NCBI RefSeq assembly: GCF_017832355.1
Contig: NZ_JAFIBY010000001.1
Coordinates: 372,001-436,000, forward strand
DNA length: 64,000 nucleotides
Direction: 5' to 3'
Source: Serratia sp. PL17
GTDB lineage: Bacteria; Pseudomonadota; Gammaproteobacteria; Enterobacterales; Enterobacteriaceae
Part shown: one piece after another, positions 45,719 through 55,517 of the stretch
How positions within the stretch are numbered: position 1 is the stretch's first letter
Layout: each line of letters begins with the position of its first letter
Position numbers and translations under genes: made by a program
The notes under the pieces: model-generated
Told to the model about the DNA's origin: nothing
What the model saw: only the letters and a program-made list of their open reading frames with translations
The model's database searches: none

Positions 45719-47368
45719 TTAACCAAGCAAGGCGTTCAGATCCTGCTCAACGGTGGTGATCGGGCGCATGCCGAACTTATCGTTGAGGATCGCCATCAGG
45801 TTGTCAGTCAAGAAGCCGGGTGCGGTTGGCCCAGTGACAATGTTTTTGACACCCAGTGACAGCAGCGTCAGCAGGATAACGATCGCCTTTTGCTCAAACC
45901 ACGACAGTACCAGGCTGAGTGGCAACGCGTTGACCGAGCAGCCGAGGGTATCAGCCAGTTTGACTGCCAGCATAATGGCCGAATAGGCATCGTTACATTG
46001 ACCGACATCCAGCAGACGCGGCAGCCCTTCAAGGGTGCCGAAATCCAGCTTGTTGAAGCGATATTTGCCACAGGCTAACGTCATAATCAGGCAGTCTTGC
46101 GGAACGCTGCGCGCAAAGTCGGTGAAGTAGCTGCGTTCGTCGCGGCTACCGTCACAGCCGCCAACCAGAAATACGTGGCGCAATTTCTTTTGTGCGACTA
46201 AATCAATCACCGTATCAGCGGCGTTGAGCAGCGTCTGACGGCCAAAACCGACGGTGATCATATGTTCGATTTCGGTATACGGGAAACCATTCATCCCCTG
46301 TGCCTGCGCGATCACTTGGGTGAAGTCGTCCCCTTCCAAATGATTAACGCCCGGCCAGCCGACGATGCTACGCGTCCAAATACGATCGCCGTAGTGACCA
46401 ACGTTGGGATCGATAATACAGTTAGAGGTCATCACTATCGGACCCGGGAATTTGGCGAACTCGATCTGCTGGTTTTGCCAACCGCTGCCGTAATTGCCCA
46501 CCAGATGTTTGAATTTTTTCAGTTCCGGGTAACCGTGTGCCGGCAGCATTTCGCCGTGGGTATAGACGTTCACGCCCTGGCCTTCGGTTTGTTCCAGCAG
46601 CATGCGCAGATCTTTCAGATCGTGGCCGGAGATCAGAATGGCTTTCCCGGCCACCGGACGAACGTTTACCGCGCTAGGCAGAGGATCGCCGTAGGCTTGC
46701 GTTTCGCCGTGATCGAGGATCGCCATCACATTGAAATTCATTTTGCCAATGCCCATGGCGTTGTTCAGCAGGGTATCGACGTCGCGCGGCTGGGTGCCGA
46801 GCCAGGCCATAAAAGCGTGGTAATCGGCGTAGATCTGTTCGTCGAACTGACCCAGTACGTGAGCGTGTTCCATATAGGCTGCTGCACCTTTCAGGCCATA
46901 CAGGCACAGCATTCGCAGGCCGTGCACGTCGTCACCGACCTCAGCCTTGTCGGTATTCAAGGCAAACTGAGCGGCTTGTTGCAACAGTGTCGCGATGTCG
47001 TCACCGGCCAATTGCAGCGTAGCCAGCGGATGGTCGACACGAACGTCAGCGTCCAGTAACCGGCAACGAGTGGCCAGCGATTCGCGCAGGGCGATGGTTT
47101 CCCGTGCGTAACCGATGATGCGCTCTGAATCGAAGTTGACATTGGTCAGGGTAGAGAAGAAGGCGCGTGGGGCAAAACTGTCGATATCGTGATCGACGAT
47201 ACCAAGTGCTCTGGCCTGCAACGCCCAGGCGGATAGGCCTTGTAATGCCGCGACCAACAGGTCTTGCAGATCGGAGGTTTCTGCCGTTTTGCCGCACATA
47301 CCTTGGGCATAGGAGCAGCCGTTACCCGCAGGGGTACGGATGGTTTGTTCACATTGCACACAGAACAT
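45719..47368 (-). CDS. hcp: Hybrid-cluster protein Hcp (NO reductase / hydroxylamine reductase)
   Basis: 549 residues. N-terminal cluster cysteines C3, C6, C18 and C25 match E. coli; the hybrid-cluster ligands lie in [18 protein letters not shown] and [12 protein letters not shown]-type segments. A high-affinity NO reductase and S-nitrosylase under anaerobic nitrosative stress. ATG at 47368 follows AAGGA. NsrR-like and FNR-like sites are 17-39 and about 101-114 bp upstream. Confidence 0.97.
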   Translation of the reverse strand: MFCVQCEQTIRTPAGNGCSYAQGMCGKTAETSDLQDLLVAALQGLSAWALQARALGIVDHDIDSFAPRAFFSTLTNVNFDSERIIGYARETIALRESLATRCRLLDADVRVDHPLATLQLAGDDIATLLQQAAQFALNTDKAEVGDDVHGLRMLCLYGLKGAAAYMEHAHVLGQFDEQIYADYHAFMAWLGTQPRDVDTLLNNAMGIGKMNFNVMAILDHGETQAYGDPLPSAVNVRPVAGKAILISGHDLKDLRMLLEQTEGQGVNVYTHGEMLPAHGYPELKKFKHLVGNYGSGWQNQQIEFAKFPGPIVMTSNCIIDPNVGHYGDRIWTRSIVGWPGVNHLEGDDFTQVIAQAQGMNGFPYTEIEHMITVGFGRQTLLNAADTVIDLVAQKKLRHVFLVGGCDGSRDERSYFTDFARSVPQDCLIMTLACGKYRFNKLDFGTLEGLPRLLDVGQCNDAYSAIMLAVKLADTLGCSVNALPLSLVLSWFEQKAIVILLTLLSLGVKNIVTGPTAPGFLTDNLMAILNDKFGMRPITTVEQDLNALLG

Positions 47369-47384
47369 AATCGCTTCCTTTTTA

Positions 47385-47407
47385 AAGTTGCATTTTTAAT
47401 GCTTGTT
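47385..47407 (-). promoter_or_regulatory. NsrR operator upstream of hcp
   Basis: AAGTTGCATTT-T-TAATGCTTGTT, an 11-1-11 inverted repeat agreeing with the enterobacterial NsrR consensus (AAGATGCATTT type) at about 19 of 23 positions. Enteric hcp is the best-known NsrR target. Confidence 0.7.
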
Positions 47408-47468
47408 TAAAAGCATAGATCGGCAACCGGGGCTTAAAAAGGCTTTTGTGATGCAACCACGGACAAGT

Positions 47469-47482
47469 TTGATTTAGCGCAA
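47469..47482. promoter_or_regulatory. FNR site upstream of hcp
   Basis: TTGATTTAGCGCAA matches TTGAT-N4-ATCAA at 8 of 10 core positions. E. coli hcp is FNR-activated. Confidence 0.5.
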
Positions 47483-47514
47483 TTTTGCTGTGAGGATGGG
47501 AATTATTCCGATTT

Positions 47515-47533
47515 CCGGGGGCGGTGCCCCCGG
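47515..47533 (-). terminator. Hairpin after lysO
   Basis: CCGGGGGC-GGT-GCCCCCGG, perfect 8-bp stem 8 bp past the lysO stop, followed by AAAT on the minus strand. Strength without a T-run is uncertain. Confidence 0.55.
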
Positions 47534-47540
47534 AGAGATC

Positions 47541-48437
47541 TTAAGAGAACAGGGCGATAAGTACCGGTGCCAGCAGGCTCAACAGGAAGCCATGCACGAT
47601 GGCCGGCGGCACTATCTCCAGTCCGCCGCTGCGTTGCAGCACCGGTAGGGTGAAGTCCATCGAGGTTGCGCCACACAGGCCCAGGGCGGAGGAGCGGCTG
47701 CGGCGTACCAGCGTTGGGATCAGCATGATGGCTATCAGCTCGCGAGCCAGATCGTTAAAGAAGGCCGCGCTGCCCAGTACTGGACCGTAAGCGTCAGTGA
47801 TCAAGATACCGGAGAGCGAATACCAGCCAAAACCGGATGCCATGGCTAACCCCGCTTTGATCGGCAGCCCCAGCAGTTGTGCGGCCAATGCGCCGCCCGC
47901 CAGTGCGCTAACCACGACAACGACTGCGACTATCATGCCGCGTCGGTTAAGCACGATTTGGCGTAACGTCATGCCGCTGTTACGCAGTTGGATGCCGACC
48001 AGCAGCAGCAAGAAAATCAATGCGTATTCGCTGCCTTTATTGGCGAACTGCAACCACTGCCACTGCGTCAGACCAAGCAGGAAACCGCCGAGCACTACGC
48101 CACACAGCTTGAGTGATTCCAGCGCCATGTGCAGACGTGAGGGCAGTTTTTCCTGTTTATGGGTGTTGCGCCACGGCATTTTGCGTTCCAACAACGCCAG
48201 CATCAGCAAGCTGATGGCGAGAATGCACAGGAAAAAGACGGCAGCATACTGGAATATCAGCACCAAATTGCTGCTCAGATCCTCCAGGAAGGCCAGGCTG
48301 ATGCCCATGAAAAACAGGATCACGTACACCATCCAGCTCAGCAGACGGTTGATGGTTTGCAGTAGCGTTCGACTGCGCAACGGAACGAGGTAACCGGCAA
48401 TCAGCGGTAACAGAATAATCAGCAGTCCTGAATACAT
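47541..48437 (-). CDS. lysO: Lysine exporter LysO (YbjE)
   Basis: 298 residues (E. coli 299), eight to ten hydrophobic segments. Motifs MGISLAFLEDL, LLVGIQLRNSGM and SGFGWYSLSGILITDAYGP are those of LysO. Exports L-lysine and the antimetabolite thialysine. ATG at 48437 is by homology; AAGGA upstream is spaced widely. ArgP regulates the E. coli gene; its site cannot be recognised by eye. Confidence 0.93.
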   Translation of the reverse strand: MYSGLLIILLPLIAGYLVPLRSRTLLQTINRLLSWMVYVILFFMGISLAFLEDLSSNLVLIFQYAAVFFLCILAISLLMLALLERKMPWRNTHKQEKLPSRLHMALESLKLCGVVLGGFLLGLTQWQWLQFANKGSEYALIFLLLLVGIQLRNSGMTLRQIVLNRRGMIVAVVVVVSALAGGALAAQLLGLPIKAGLAMASGFGWYSLSGILITDAYGPVLGSAAFFNDLARELIAIMLIPTLVRRSRSSALGLCGATSMDFTLPVLQRSGGLEIVPPAIVHGFLLSLLAPVLIALFS

Positions 48438-48628
48438 GGTGAAGCTTGCGTCCTTTGTTCGGAGGGGGCGCCTGGATGAACGGCGAGGCACCACACGCTA
48501 ACCAAAACAGCGGCTAGAGTAAAGCGGCAGATTTGACGTTGTCCGCTTGACCTGAAAGGGGTTTTTTGACCATGCTCTGAAGAGGTCACCCCATTAAGGA
48601 CGGTGGCAGTGCGCACGGGAGGCGACAG

Positions 48629-50293
48629 ATGTTCTTAGAGCGTATCGAGATTGTAGGTTTCCGCGGCATTAACCGGCTGTCATTGATGCTGGACGACAAC
48701 ACGCTGCTGATCGGCGAAAATGCCTGGGGCAAATCCAGTCTGCTGGACGCACTGACGCTGCTGCTGGCACCGGAGCCAAAGTTGTACCGTTTTGAAGCGC
48801 ATGATTTTCACTTTCCGCCTGGAGAAGAAGATGCCAAAGATCGGCATTTACAGGTGGTATTTACCTTCTGTGAAAAAGACATCGGCCATGCGCATTTGCC
48901 CCGTTACCGCCATCTGTCACCGCTATGGGTCAAGGGTGACGATAACCTCAACCGCATTTATTACCGTTGCGAAGGCGAACTGGCCGACGACGACACGGTG
49001 TGTACCTGGCGCTGTTTTCTGGATGCCGACGGCAACGCGATGCCGTTACATCATATTGAGCAATTGGCTCATGCCATTATTCGTATCCATCCCGTGTTAC
49101 GCCTACGGGATGCGCGGTTTATCCGTCGCCTGCGGCCCAGCACGCTCAATGATGAGCATCCGGCCGACAACCAGGCGCTGGCTCAGCAATTGGATCAACT
49201 GACGCGTGAGCTGGTGCGTAACCCACAAAAATTAACGAATGCCGAACTGCGTCAAGGGCTGGCTGCAATGCAACAGCTGTTGGAACACTACTTTGCCGAA
49301 CAGGGTTCGCAGGTGACGCGACCGCGTAGACAGCGACCGGGGCAAGATCAGGATCAACAGGCATGGCGCTCGCTGGACAGCATCAACCGCATGGTCGCTG
49401 AGCCAAACAGCCGCAGTATGCGGCTTATTCTTCTGGGGATGTTTTCTACGTTGCTGCAGGCCAAAGGCAGCATCAAGCTGGATCCGCACGCTCGACCGCT
49501 ATTGCTGGTTGAGGATCCGGAAACCCGCTTGCATCCGATCATGTTGTCGGTCGCCTGGGGTTTGCTTAACCAACTGCCGCTGCAACGCATCACCACCACC
49601 AATTCCAGCGAATTGGTGTCGTTGGTCCCGGTAGAGCACGTTTGCCGGTTGGTGCGTGAATCTGGGAGAGTTGCCACTTACCGCCTTGGGCCGCGTGGGC
49701 TGGGCCCGGAGGACGGGCGACGTATTTCTTTCCATATTCGTTTTAACCGGCCCTCATCACTGTTTGCCCGCTGCTGGTTGTTGGTGGAGGGGGAAACGGA
49801 AGTGTGGTTGCTGAACGAATTGGCGCGTCAGTGCGGTTACCATTTCGAGGCGGAAGGGGTGCGCGTGATTGAGTTCGCCCAGTGCGGTCTGAAGCCACTG
49901 TTGCGGTTTGCCCGACGTATGGGCATTGAGTGGCATGCATTGGTGGACGGTGATGAAGCGGGGCGAAAATACGCCGCCACCGTACGCGGCATGCTGGATA
50001 ACCATGAAGACAACGAGCGTGATCGGCTCACCGCGTTGCCTGCGCCGGATATGGAACATTTCATGTTCCGCGAGGGCTTCAGTGCAGTTTATTATCGAGT
50101 GGCGTCGGTGCCGAGCAATGCCCAAATGCCAATACGCAAGGTGATTCTGAAGGCAGTACATCATTCATCAAAACCGGATTTGGCGATCGAGGTTGCGATG
50201 CAAGCCGGTGAGCGCGGCACCGATTCGGTGCCGCCATTGCTCAAGAAAATGTTCTCACGCGTGATTTGGCTGGCGCGCGGCCGGGCCGATTAG
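48629..50293 (+). CDS. ybjD: OLD-family ATP-dependent endonuclease YbjD
   Basis: 554 residues. N-terminal ABC-type ATPase with Walker A GENAWGKSS at about 29-37 and DPETRLHP as the D-loop/Walker B region (about 294). C-terminal TOPRIM domain begins LLVEGETEVWLLNEL (about 385) with LVDGDEAGRKYA supplying the metal-binding acidic pair. ATG follows GGGAGG. Overlaps the convergent ybjX 3' end by four bases. Class 2 OLD proteins act as nucleases in DNA repair or phage defence; no partner UvrD-like helicase (as in Gabija) is adjacent. Confidence 0.92.
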   Translation: MFLERIEIVGFRGINRLSLMLDDNTLLIGENAWGKSSLLDALTLLLAPEPKLYRFEAHDFHFPPGEEDAKDRHLQVVFTFCEKDIGHAHLPRYRHLSPLWVKGDDNLNRIYYRCEGELADDDTVCTWRCFLDADGNAMPLHHIEQLAHAIIRIHPVLRLRDARFIRRLRPSTLNDEHPADNQALAQQLDQLTRELVRNPQKLTNAELRQGLAAMQQLLEHYFAEQGSQVTRPRRQRPGQDQDQQAWRSLDSINRMVAEPNSRSMRLILLGMFSTLLQAKGSIKLDPHARPLLLVEDPETRLHPIMLSVAWGLLNQLPLQRITTTNSSELVSLVPVEHVCRLVRESGRVATYRLGPRGLGPEDGRRISFHIRFNRPSSLFARCWLLVEGETEVWLLNELARQCGYHFEAEGVRVIEFAQCGLKPLLRFARRMGIEWHALVDGDEAGRKYAATVRGMLDNHEDNERDRLTALPAPDMEHFMFREGFSAVYYRVASVPSNAQMPIRKVILKAVHHSSKPDLAIEVAMQAGERGTDSVPPLLKKMFSRVIWLARGRAD

Positions 50294-51258
50294 ACCCCGG
50301 CAAAGCGGGATGGGGAGCTGAAGTGTTCCGCCATTCCCTGTTCCAGTTCGTCTAACAGTTGATAGCGTCGGCGGTATTCGGCGCGCTTTTTGCTGACCAC
50401 TTCATCGATCGGTTTACGGGCGATGTGTTCCGGCAGCAGGAAATAGCCGCTTTCAAGCATTTTACCGCCCATTGATGTCCAGAATTGATCGTAATCGGCA
50501 TGGAGCTTATCTTTCTTTTTACTGCGATAGCGCCAGTTTTGGTAGATATGCGTAGCATTGCCAACCGCGACAATTTGCTGAATACCCAGATGGCGTGCCA
50601 AAGTACAAAGGCCTTCCAGTACCAGCCGTTTTGGGAACAATCCGTGACACTCTTTGGTGGTCAACTGGATTTCAGCGTGTGGTACCTGATGATTGGCCCC
50701 CTGCAACCCACCGATAAAGAGCGTGGGCTGTTGCTGGTAGTGCATCAGTGCAAAGGTGATCTCCGCCAGCATAATGCCGCTGGCATTACGCAGCAGCAGG
50801 GTCGTTTCCCCTTCCTTATTCAGATTATCGATGGCAGCCAACTCCAATGAAACGGCTGTACCGCTCTTGCCGGTGGCACTGGCCAGCACAAAAGGCTTGT
50901 TCAGATGACCGAGCAGCATTTTCCGTGGCATGCGTTGCAGGCTGAGATCGTAGTGATCGCGCAGGGCGAACAGGCATTCGATTTTGCTCATGTTCGCCGC
51001 CAGATACGGTCGATGCAATTTGCACGGTAGATTGGGCTGCGCGTTCAGAATCTCATTGAGCAGCGGGTTAGATGCCAGCGTGCTGAGCAAACCGCTGGTG
51101 GTTCGCCAGCAAAATAAAGAACGGGCGATAAACTTCAGGCGGAATGATGTTTTTTTCCACGCTTTGCTCGGCGCCTTGTCGCCATTGGCCAGCGCCGTCA
51201 TCAATTGCAAGCCATTAAGCGGGCGTGCAGATGCGAGTGGATAGTTGAGCTGAGACAT
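50290..51258 (-). CDS. ybjX: VirK/YbjX family protein (DUF535)
   Basis: 322 residues, DUF535 throughout, including LEGLCTLARHLGIQQIVAVGNATHIYQ, YDQFWTSMGG and IARKPIDEVVSKKRAEYRRRYQLLDEL. Relatives VirK and SomA are PhoP-controlled proteins tied to envelope or antimicrobial-peptide resistance. ATG at 51258 follows AGGA. Divergent from macAB. Confidence 0.92.
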   Translation of the reverse strand: MSQLNYPLASARPLNGLQLMTALANGDKAPSKAWKKTSFRLKFIARSLFCWRTTSGLLSTLASNPLLNEILNAQPNLPCKLHRPYLAANMSKIECLFALRDHYDLSLQRMPRKMLLGHLNKPFVLASATGKSGTAVSLELAAIDNLNKEGETTLLLRNASGIMLAEITFALMHYQQQPTLFIGGLQGANHQVPHAEIQLTTKECHGLFPKRLVLEGLCTLARHLGIQQIVAVGNATHIYQNWRYRSKKKDKLHADYDQFWTSMGGKMLESGYFLLPEHIARKPIDEVVSKKRAEYRRRYQLLDELEQGMAEHFSSPSRFAGV

Positions 51259-51449
51259 GATGAAATCCTTGGCTGTATTGAATAACGCTATTTCACCAAG
51301 CCTTCACTAAACGGGAGTTCAATGCTGAATGTAACAAAGGATGTCTCCACATTGTGTTGAGCTAAGGTTTAGTTATTCATTACTGTGCGTGATAATTTAG
51401 CCTCGCTGCCGCTATTGGCAGTCTGAATTTCAACAGGCAGGAACCTATT

Positions 51450-52565
51450 TTGACGTGGTTTAAAGGACATAAGCGACGGTTGGTCATGGTGCTGATTGTG
51501 GTGGTAGCGATCGCCGCAATGCTGGCCTGGCACTTTGGTCATCCGGCGCCAACGCCGTTTAAAACGGTTAAGGTCGTCAAGGGCGACCTGCAACAAAACG
51601 TGCTCGCGACCGGGCAACTTGATGCGGTGCGTAAGGTTGACGTTGGTGCGCAGGTTAGCGGGCAATTAGAAAGCCTCTTTGTCGAAATTGGCGACCGGGT
51701 GAAAAAAGGCCAGTTACTGGGCGTGATTGATCCGCAACAAGCGCAGAACAGCATCCGCGAGGGTGAGGCGACCCTGCGAGATTTGCATGCCCAGTTACAG
51801 CAGGCACAGGCGGAGCAAAAGTTGGCTGCGGTCACGCTGCAGCGCAATCAGGCGTTGGCGAAGTTGCAAGCGGTTTCACGCCAGGACTTGGATCAGGCCG
51901 CCACGCAGTTGGCGGTGAAGAAAGCGCAGGTGGGCACTATCCATGCGCAAATCGCCAAGAATCAGGCAAGCCTGGACACCGCAAAAATTAATCTGGCATT
52001 TACCCGTATTGAAGCACCGATGGACGGTGACGTGGTACAGATCACCACGCTACAGGGCCAGACGGTGATTGCCGCTCAGCAGGCACCGAACATTCTGACC
52101 CTGGCGGATCTCAGCACTATGCTGGTAAAGGCGCAGGTGTCGGAGGCGGATATAATCAGCCTCAAGCCAGGCCAAAAAGCCTGGTTTACCGTACTGGGCG
52201 ATCCTAACCGGCGCTTTGACGGCGTGCTGAAAGACATTCAGCCCACTCCAGAGAAGGTCAATAACGCCATTTTCTATTATGCGCGTTTTGAAGTGCCGAA
52301 CCCTGAGGGGCTGTTGCGGCTGCAAATGACTGCACAGGTACATATTCAACTGGCGGGCGTTAGCCAGGCTCTGGTGATCCCGTTGGCGGCGTTGGGCGAT
52401 CAAATCGCCGATAATCGCTACCACGTTTCGGTCATGAAGCAGGGCAAGGAAGAAAAGCGCGAGGTTGCCATTGGCCTGCGTAATAACATTGACGTACAAA
52501 TTCTTAGTGGGCTGGATATCGGCGATGAAGTGATTGTCAGCCGTGGCGGCGTGGAGGCCATCTGA
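51450..52565 (+). CDS. macA: Macrolide efflux periplasmic adaptor MacA
   Basis: 371 residues. One N-terminal transmembrane helix (about 11-28), then lipoyl halves flanking a helical hairpin (about 90-165, heptad-like Q/A-rich), beta-barrel and membrane-proximal domain. Starts at TTG 51450 after AGGAA. Overlaps macB by one base (TGATG). Couples MacB to TolC for export of macrolides and enterotoxin- or haem-like substrates. Confidence 0.94.
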   Translation: MTWFKGHKRRLVMVLIVVVAIAAMLAWHFGHPAPTPFKTVKVVKGDLQQNVLATGQLDAVRKVDVGAQVSGQLESLFVEIGDRVKKGQLLGVIDPQQAQNSIREGEATLRDLHAQLQQAQAEQKLAAVTLQRNQALAKLQAVSRQDLDQAATQLAVKKAQVGTIHAQIAKNQASLDTAKINLAFTRIEAPMDGDVVQITTLQGQTVIAAQQAPNILTLADLSTMLVKAQVSEADIISLKPGQKAWFTVLGDPNRRFDGVLKDIQPTPEKVNNAIFYYARFEVPNPEGLLRLQMTAQVHIQLAGVSQALVIPLAALGDQIADNRYHVSVMKQGKEEKREVAIGLRNNIDVQILSGLDIGDEVIVSRGGVEAI

Positions 52566-54511
52566 TGGCGGCGCTGTTGGAGCTGAGCGGCATTTGCCGC
52601 AGCTATCAGTCGGGCGATCAGACGGTAGCCGTACTGAAGAACGTGAGCCTTAGCATTGACGCCGGTGAAATGGTGGCCATCATGGGCGCTTCTGGCTCCG
52701 GTAAATCAACCCTGATGAATATTCTCGGTTGCCTGGATAAACCCAGTGCTGGCGTGTATCGCGTGGCTGGACAAGACGTGGCGACGCTCAATGGTGATGC
52801 GCTGGCTCGGCTGAGGCGTGAGCATTTTGGCTTTATCTTCCAGCGTTATCATCTATTACCCCATTTGAGCGCAGCGCACAACGTCGAGGTGCCGGCGGTG
52901 TACGCAGGGTTGGGTAAGGCCGCGCGGCGTGAGAGAGCCGTGGCATTACTGCAACGTCTTGGGCTGAGTGAACGTGTGGGTTATCGACCAAGCCAGCTTT
53001 CAGGCGGTCAGCAACAGCGTGTCAGTATCGCTCGAGCGTTGATGAACGGTGGTCAGGTGATCTTGGCGGATGAACCGACCGGTGCCCTTGATAGCCATTC
53101 CGGTGAAGAGGTGATGACGATCCTCAAGCAACTGCGCGAGCAGGGGCATACGGTGATTATCGTCACCCACGATCCGGCGGTGGCTCAGCAGGCTGAACGG
53201 GTCATTGAAATCCGGGACGGGGAGATCATTGCTGATTCACGTCCGGATCAGCGAGGCAATCCGAACGCCAAGGCATTGGAGATGGTGGCGCCTGAGCCAT
53301 CCTGGCGGCAAACGGCGGGTCGTTTCCGTGAGGCATTGGTGATGGCCTGGCGAGCGATGGCGGCGAGTAAAATGCGTACGGCGTTGACCATGCTGGGCAT
53401 TATCATCGGTATTGCTTCTGTGGTGTCGATTCTGGTGATCGGCGACGCCGCCAAACAGATGGTACTGGCGGATATCAAATCGATCGGCACCAATACGATC
53501 GATATCTATCCCGGCAAGGATTTTGGGGATGACGACCCGACCTTCCGCCAGGCACTAAAGTACGATGACCTTGCTGCACTGCGTGAGCAACCCTACATCA
53601 GTGCGCTATCGCCCACCATTGCCAGCAGTATGCGGCTGCGGTTAGGCAACGTCGACGTGGCAGCCAATGTCACCGGGGTCAGTGAACAGTTTTTCCGCGT
53701 GTATGGCATGACCTTTACCCAAGGTTCCGGTATTGATCAACTGCAGGTGCAATCGCAGTCTCAGACGGTAGTGATTGATGCCAATACCCAGCGCCGGTTG
53801 TTCCCGCACCAGAAGGATGTCGTAGGGAAGGTGATTTTGGTCGGTAATATGCCGGCGACGGTAGTCGGGGTGGCGAAAGAAAAGCAGTCAATGTTTGGTA
53901 GCAGCAAGACGCTCAATGTCTGGGTACCTTATAGCACCATGGCAAACCGGTTAATGGGCAATGCCTATTTTGATTCGATCACGGTGCGTATCCGCGAAGG
54001 CTACAACAGTCAGGAGGCGGAGCAGCAGCTTACCCGTTTGTTAACGCTGCGCCACGGCAAGAAAGACATCTTCACCTATAACATGGACAGTTTGGTGCAG
54101 ACGGCAGAGAAAACCACGCGTACGTTACAGTTGTTCCTGACGTTAGTGGCGGTAATTTCACTGGTGGTCGGTGGGATCGGCGTGATGAATATCATGCTGG
54201 TGTCAGTGACAGAGCGCACGCGTGAAATCGGGATTCGTATGGCCGTGGGGGCGCGTTCCGGCGATGTGTTACAGCAATTCTTGATTGAGGCTGTGCTGGT
54301 GTGTTTGGTTGGCGGCGCGCTGGGGATCACGCTGTCCTTCGCCATCGGTTTGCTGGTTCAGGTGGTACTGCCGGGGTGGCAAATCAGTTTCCCACCGGCG
54401 GCGTTGCTCAGTGCGTTTGTGTGTTCCACCGCAATTGGCGTGGTATTCGGTTATCTGCCTGCACGCAGCGCTGCGCGGCTTAACCCGATTGACGCGCTGG
54501 CCCGCGAATAG
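52565..54511 (+). CDS. macB: Macrolide export ATP-binding/permease MacB
   Basis: 648 residues. N-terminal ATPase with Walker A GASGSGKST at 41-49, [15 protein letters not shown] and Walker B VILADEPTGALDS. Then TM1 (about 270-295), a large periplasmic domain (about 300-520), and TM2-4 of the FtsX fold, ending ARSAARLNPIDALARE. Acts as a dimer with MacA and TolC. Confidence 0.96.
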   Translation: MAALLELSGICRSYQSGDQTVAVLKNVSLSIDAGEMVAIMGASGSGKSTLMNILGCLDKPSAGVYRVAGQDVATLNGDALARLRREHFGFIFQRYHLLPHLSAAHNVEVPAVYAGLGKAARRERAVALLQRLGLSERVGYRPSQLSGGQQQRVSIARALMNGGQVILADEPTGALDSHSGEEVMTILKQLREQGHTVIIVTHDPAVAQQAERVIEIRDGEIIADSRPDQRGNPNAKALEMVAPEPSWRQTAGRFREALVMAWRAMAASKMRTALTMLGIIIGIASVVSILVIGDAAKQMVLADIKSIGTNTIDIYPGKDFGDDDPTFRQALKYDDLAALREQPYISALSPTIASSMRLRLGNVDVAANVTGVSEQFFRVYGMTFTQGSGIDQLQVQSQSQTVVIDANTQRRLFPHQKDVVGKVILVGNMPATVVGVAKEKQSMFGSSKTLNVWVPYSTMANRLMGNAYFDSITVRIREGYNSQEAEQQLTRLLTLRHGKKDIFTYNMDSLVQTAEKTTRTLQLFLTLVAVISLVVGGIGVMNIMLVSVTERTREIGIRMAVGARSGDVLQQFLIEAVLVCLVGGALGITLSFAIGLLVQVVLPGWQISFPPAALLSAFVCSTAIGVVFGYLPARSAARLNPIDALARE

Positions 54512-54521
54512 CATGATAATA

Positions 54522-54554
54522 AAAAATGCCAGTCATACGGCGGCTGGCATTTTT
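54522..54554 (+). terminator. Terminator after macB (bidirectional with cspD)
   Basis: AAAAATGCCAG and CTGGCATTTTT, 11-bp stem with an 11-base loop and A/T tails. Confidence 0.85.
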
Positions 54555-54588
54555 AGCGGAGTATTTCGGTCTGACTCTGGGGGCGCGT

Positions 54589-54810
54589 TTAGGCCAGCGC
54601 CTCGCTTTCCAATGGCACAATGAGACTCGCATGGTTCCCTTTTGGCCCTTGGTGCACGTCAAAGCTGACCTGCTGGCCAGCCTTCAGCGTCCGGTACCCA
54701 TCCATTTTAATCGTAGAATAATGGGCGAAAATGTCTTCGCCGCCGCCTTCAGGACAGATAAACCCAAACCCTTTGGCGTTGTTGAACCATTTAACAGTAC
54801 CCGTCTCCAT
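54589..54810 (-). CDS. cspD: Cold-shock-like protein CspD
   Basis: 73 residues. OB-fold with RNP1 KGFGFI and RNP2 DIFAHY; the SFDVHQGPKGNHA segment and longer C-terminus distinguish CspD from CspA. A stationary-phase inhibitor of replication that binds single-stranded DNA. Divergent from clpS as in E. coli. Confidence 0.94.
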   Translation of the reverse strand: METGTVKWFNNAKGFGFICPEGGGEDIFAHYSTIKMDGYRTLKAGQQVSFDVHQGPKGNHASLIVPLESEALA

Positions 54811-55169
54811 GCTTTTACATCCCTCGCAACGCTATTTTTAGGTGAGATGAATAACTGAATTCGTACCCGCCAGCAGCAGGTAGCAGATGAGCCTGAAAGT
54901 GGTTAAAACACCACCAGGTCACGAATTTACACTCTAGAGCAAATGATCATCACGTCAAGGGATCGGCTTTTGTCGGCAAGGGGCAGTTCATCAAAGTTTG
55001 AAGCAGGTAACGATATTGACATTGTTTGGTAACAATTTGTCAGAGATTTTTGCGCACGTTCCAGTGCGGCGGGATGATGGCGAAGATGGTAAAATAGTCA
55101 CGATACCCCACTTTGAATAACCGGAACCTGTCCCCATATTAAAGGACAGAGCAGAGAAGATGAGCAGCG
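54811..55169. other. 359-bp divergent cspD/clpS regulatory region
   Basis: Contains promoters for cspD (minus) and clpSA (plus). AT-rich tracts but no operator that I can name; no additional gene seen. Confidence 0.5.
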
Positions 55170-55490
55170 ATGGGCAATAACAACGATTGGCTAAATTTTG
55201 AACACTTGGCCGAAGAAAAACAAATCGATGCGGTAAAACCGCCGTCTATGTATAAAGTTATACTTAACAACGACGATTACACACCGATGGAATTTGTGAT
55301 TGACGTTCTGCAAAAGTTCTTTTCTTATGATATTGAACGCGCAACGCAACTGATGCTCACGGTCCACTATCAAGGCAAGGCGATTTGTGGTGTTTTTACC
55401 GCCGAGGTGGCGGAAACCAAAGTCGTACATGTGAACCGTTATGCAAGGGAGAACGAGCATCCGTTGCTTTGTACGCTGGAAAAAGCCTGA
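55170..55490 (+). CDS. clpS: ATP-dependent Clp protease adaptor ClpS
   Basis: 106 residues (E. coli 106). Flexible N-terminal tail then the N-degron-binding core with [20 protein letters not shown] and [23 protein letters not shown]. Presents N-end-rule substrates to ClpA. Immediately followed by clpA (27 bp). Note that aat, which makes secondary N-degrons, is 3 kb away. Confidence 0.97.
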   Translation: MGNNNDWLNFEHLAEEKQIDAVKPPSMYKVILNNDDYTPMEFVIDVLQKFFSYDIERATQLMLTVHYQGKAICGVFTAEVAETKVVHVNRYARENEHPLLCTLEKA

Positions 55491-55517
55491 TTAAGGCAAT
55501 CTATTGGGGAGGTGCTT

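Noticed and set aside
48438-48628. Lysine riboswitch before lysO
   Set aside because: The interval is about 190 bp and lacks the conserved lysine-riboswitch core sequences; only short GC hairpins are visible.
48629-51258. Gabija-like defence system (ybjD plus neighbour)
   Set aside because: ybjD is a core-genome OLD protein; its neighbour ybjX is DUF535, not a UvrD-type helicase, and the order matches E. coli.
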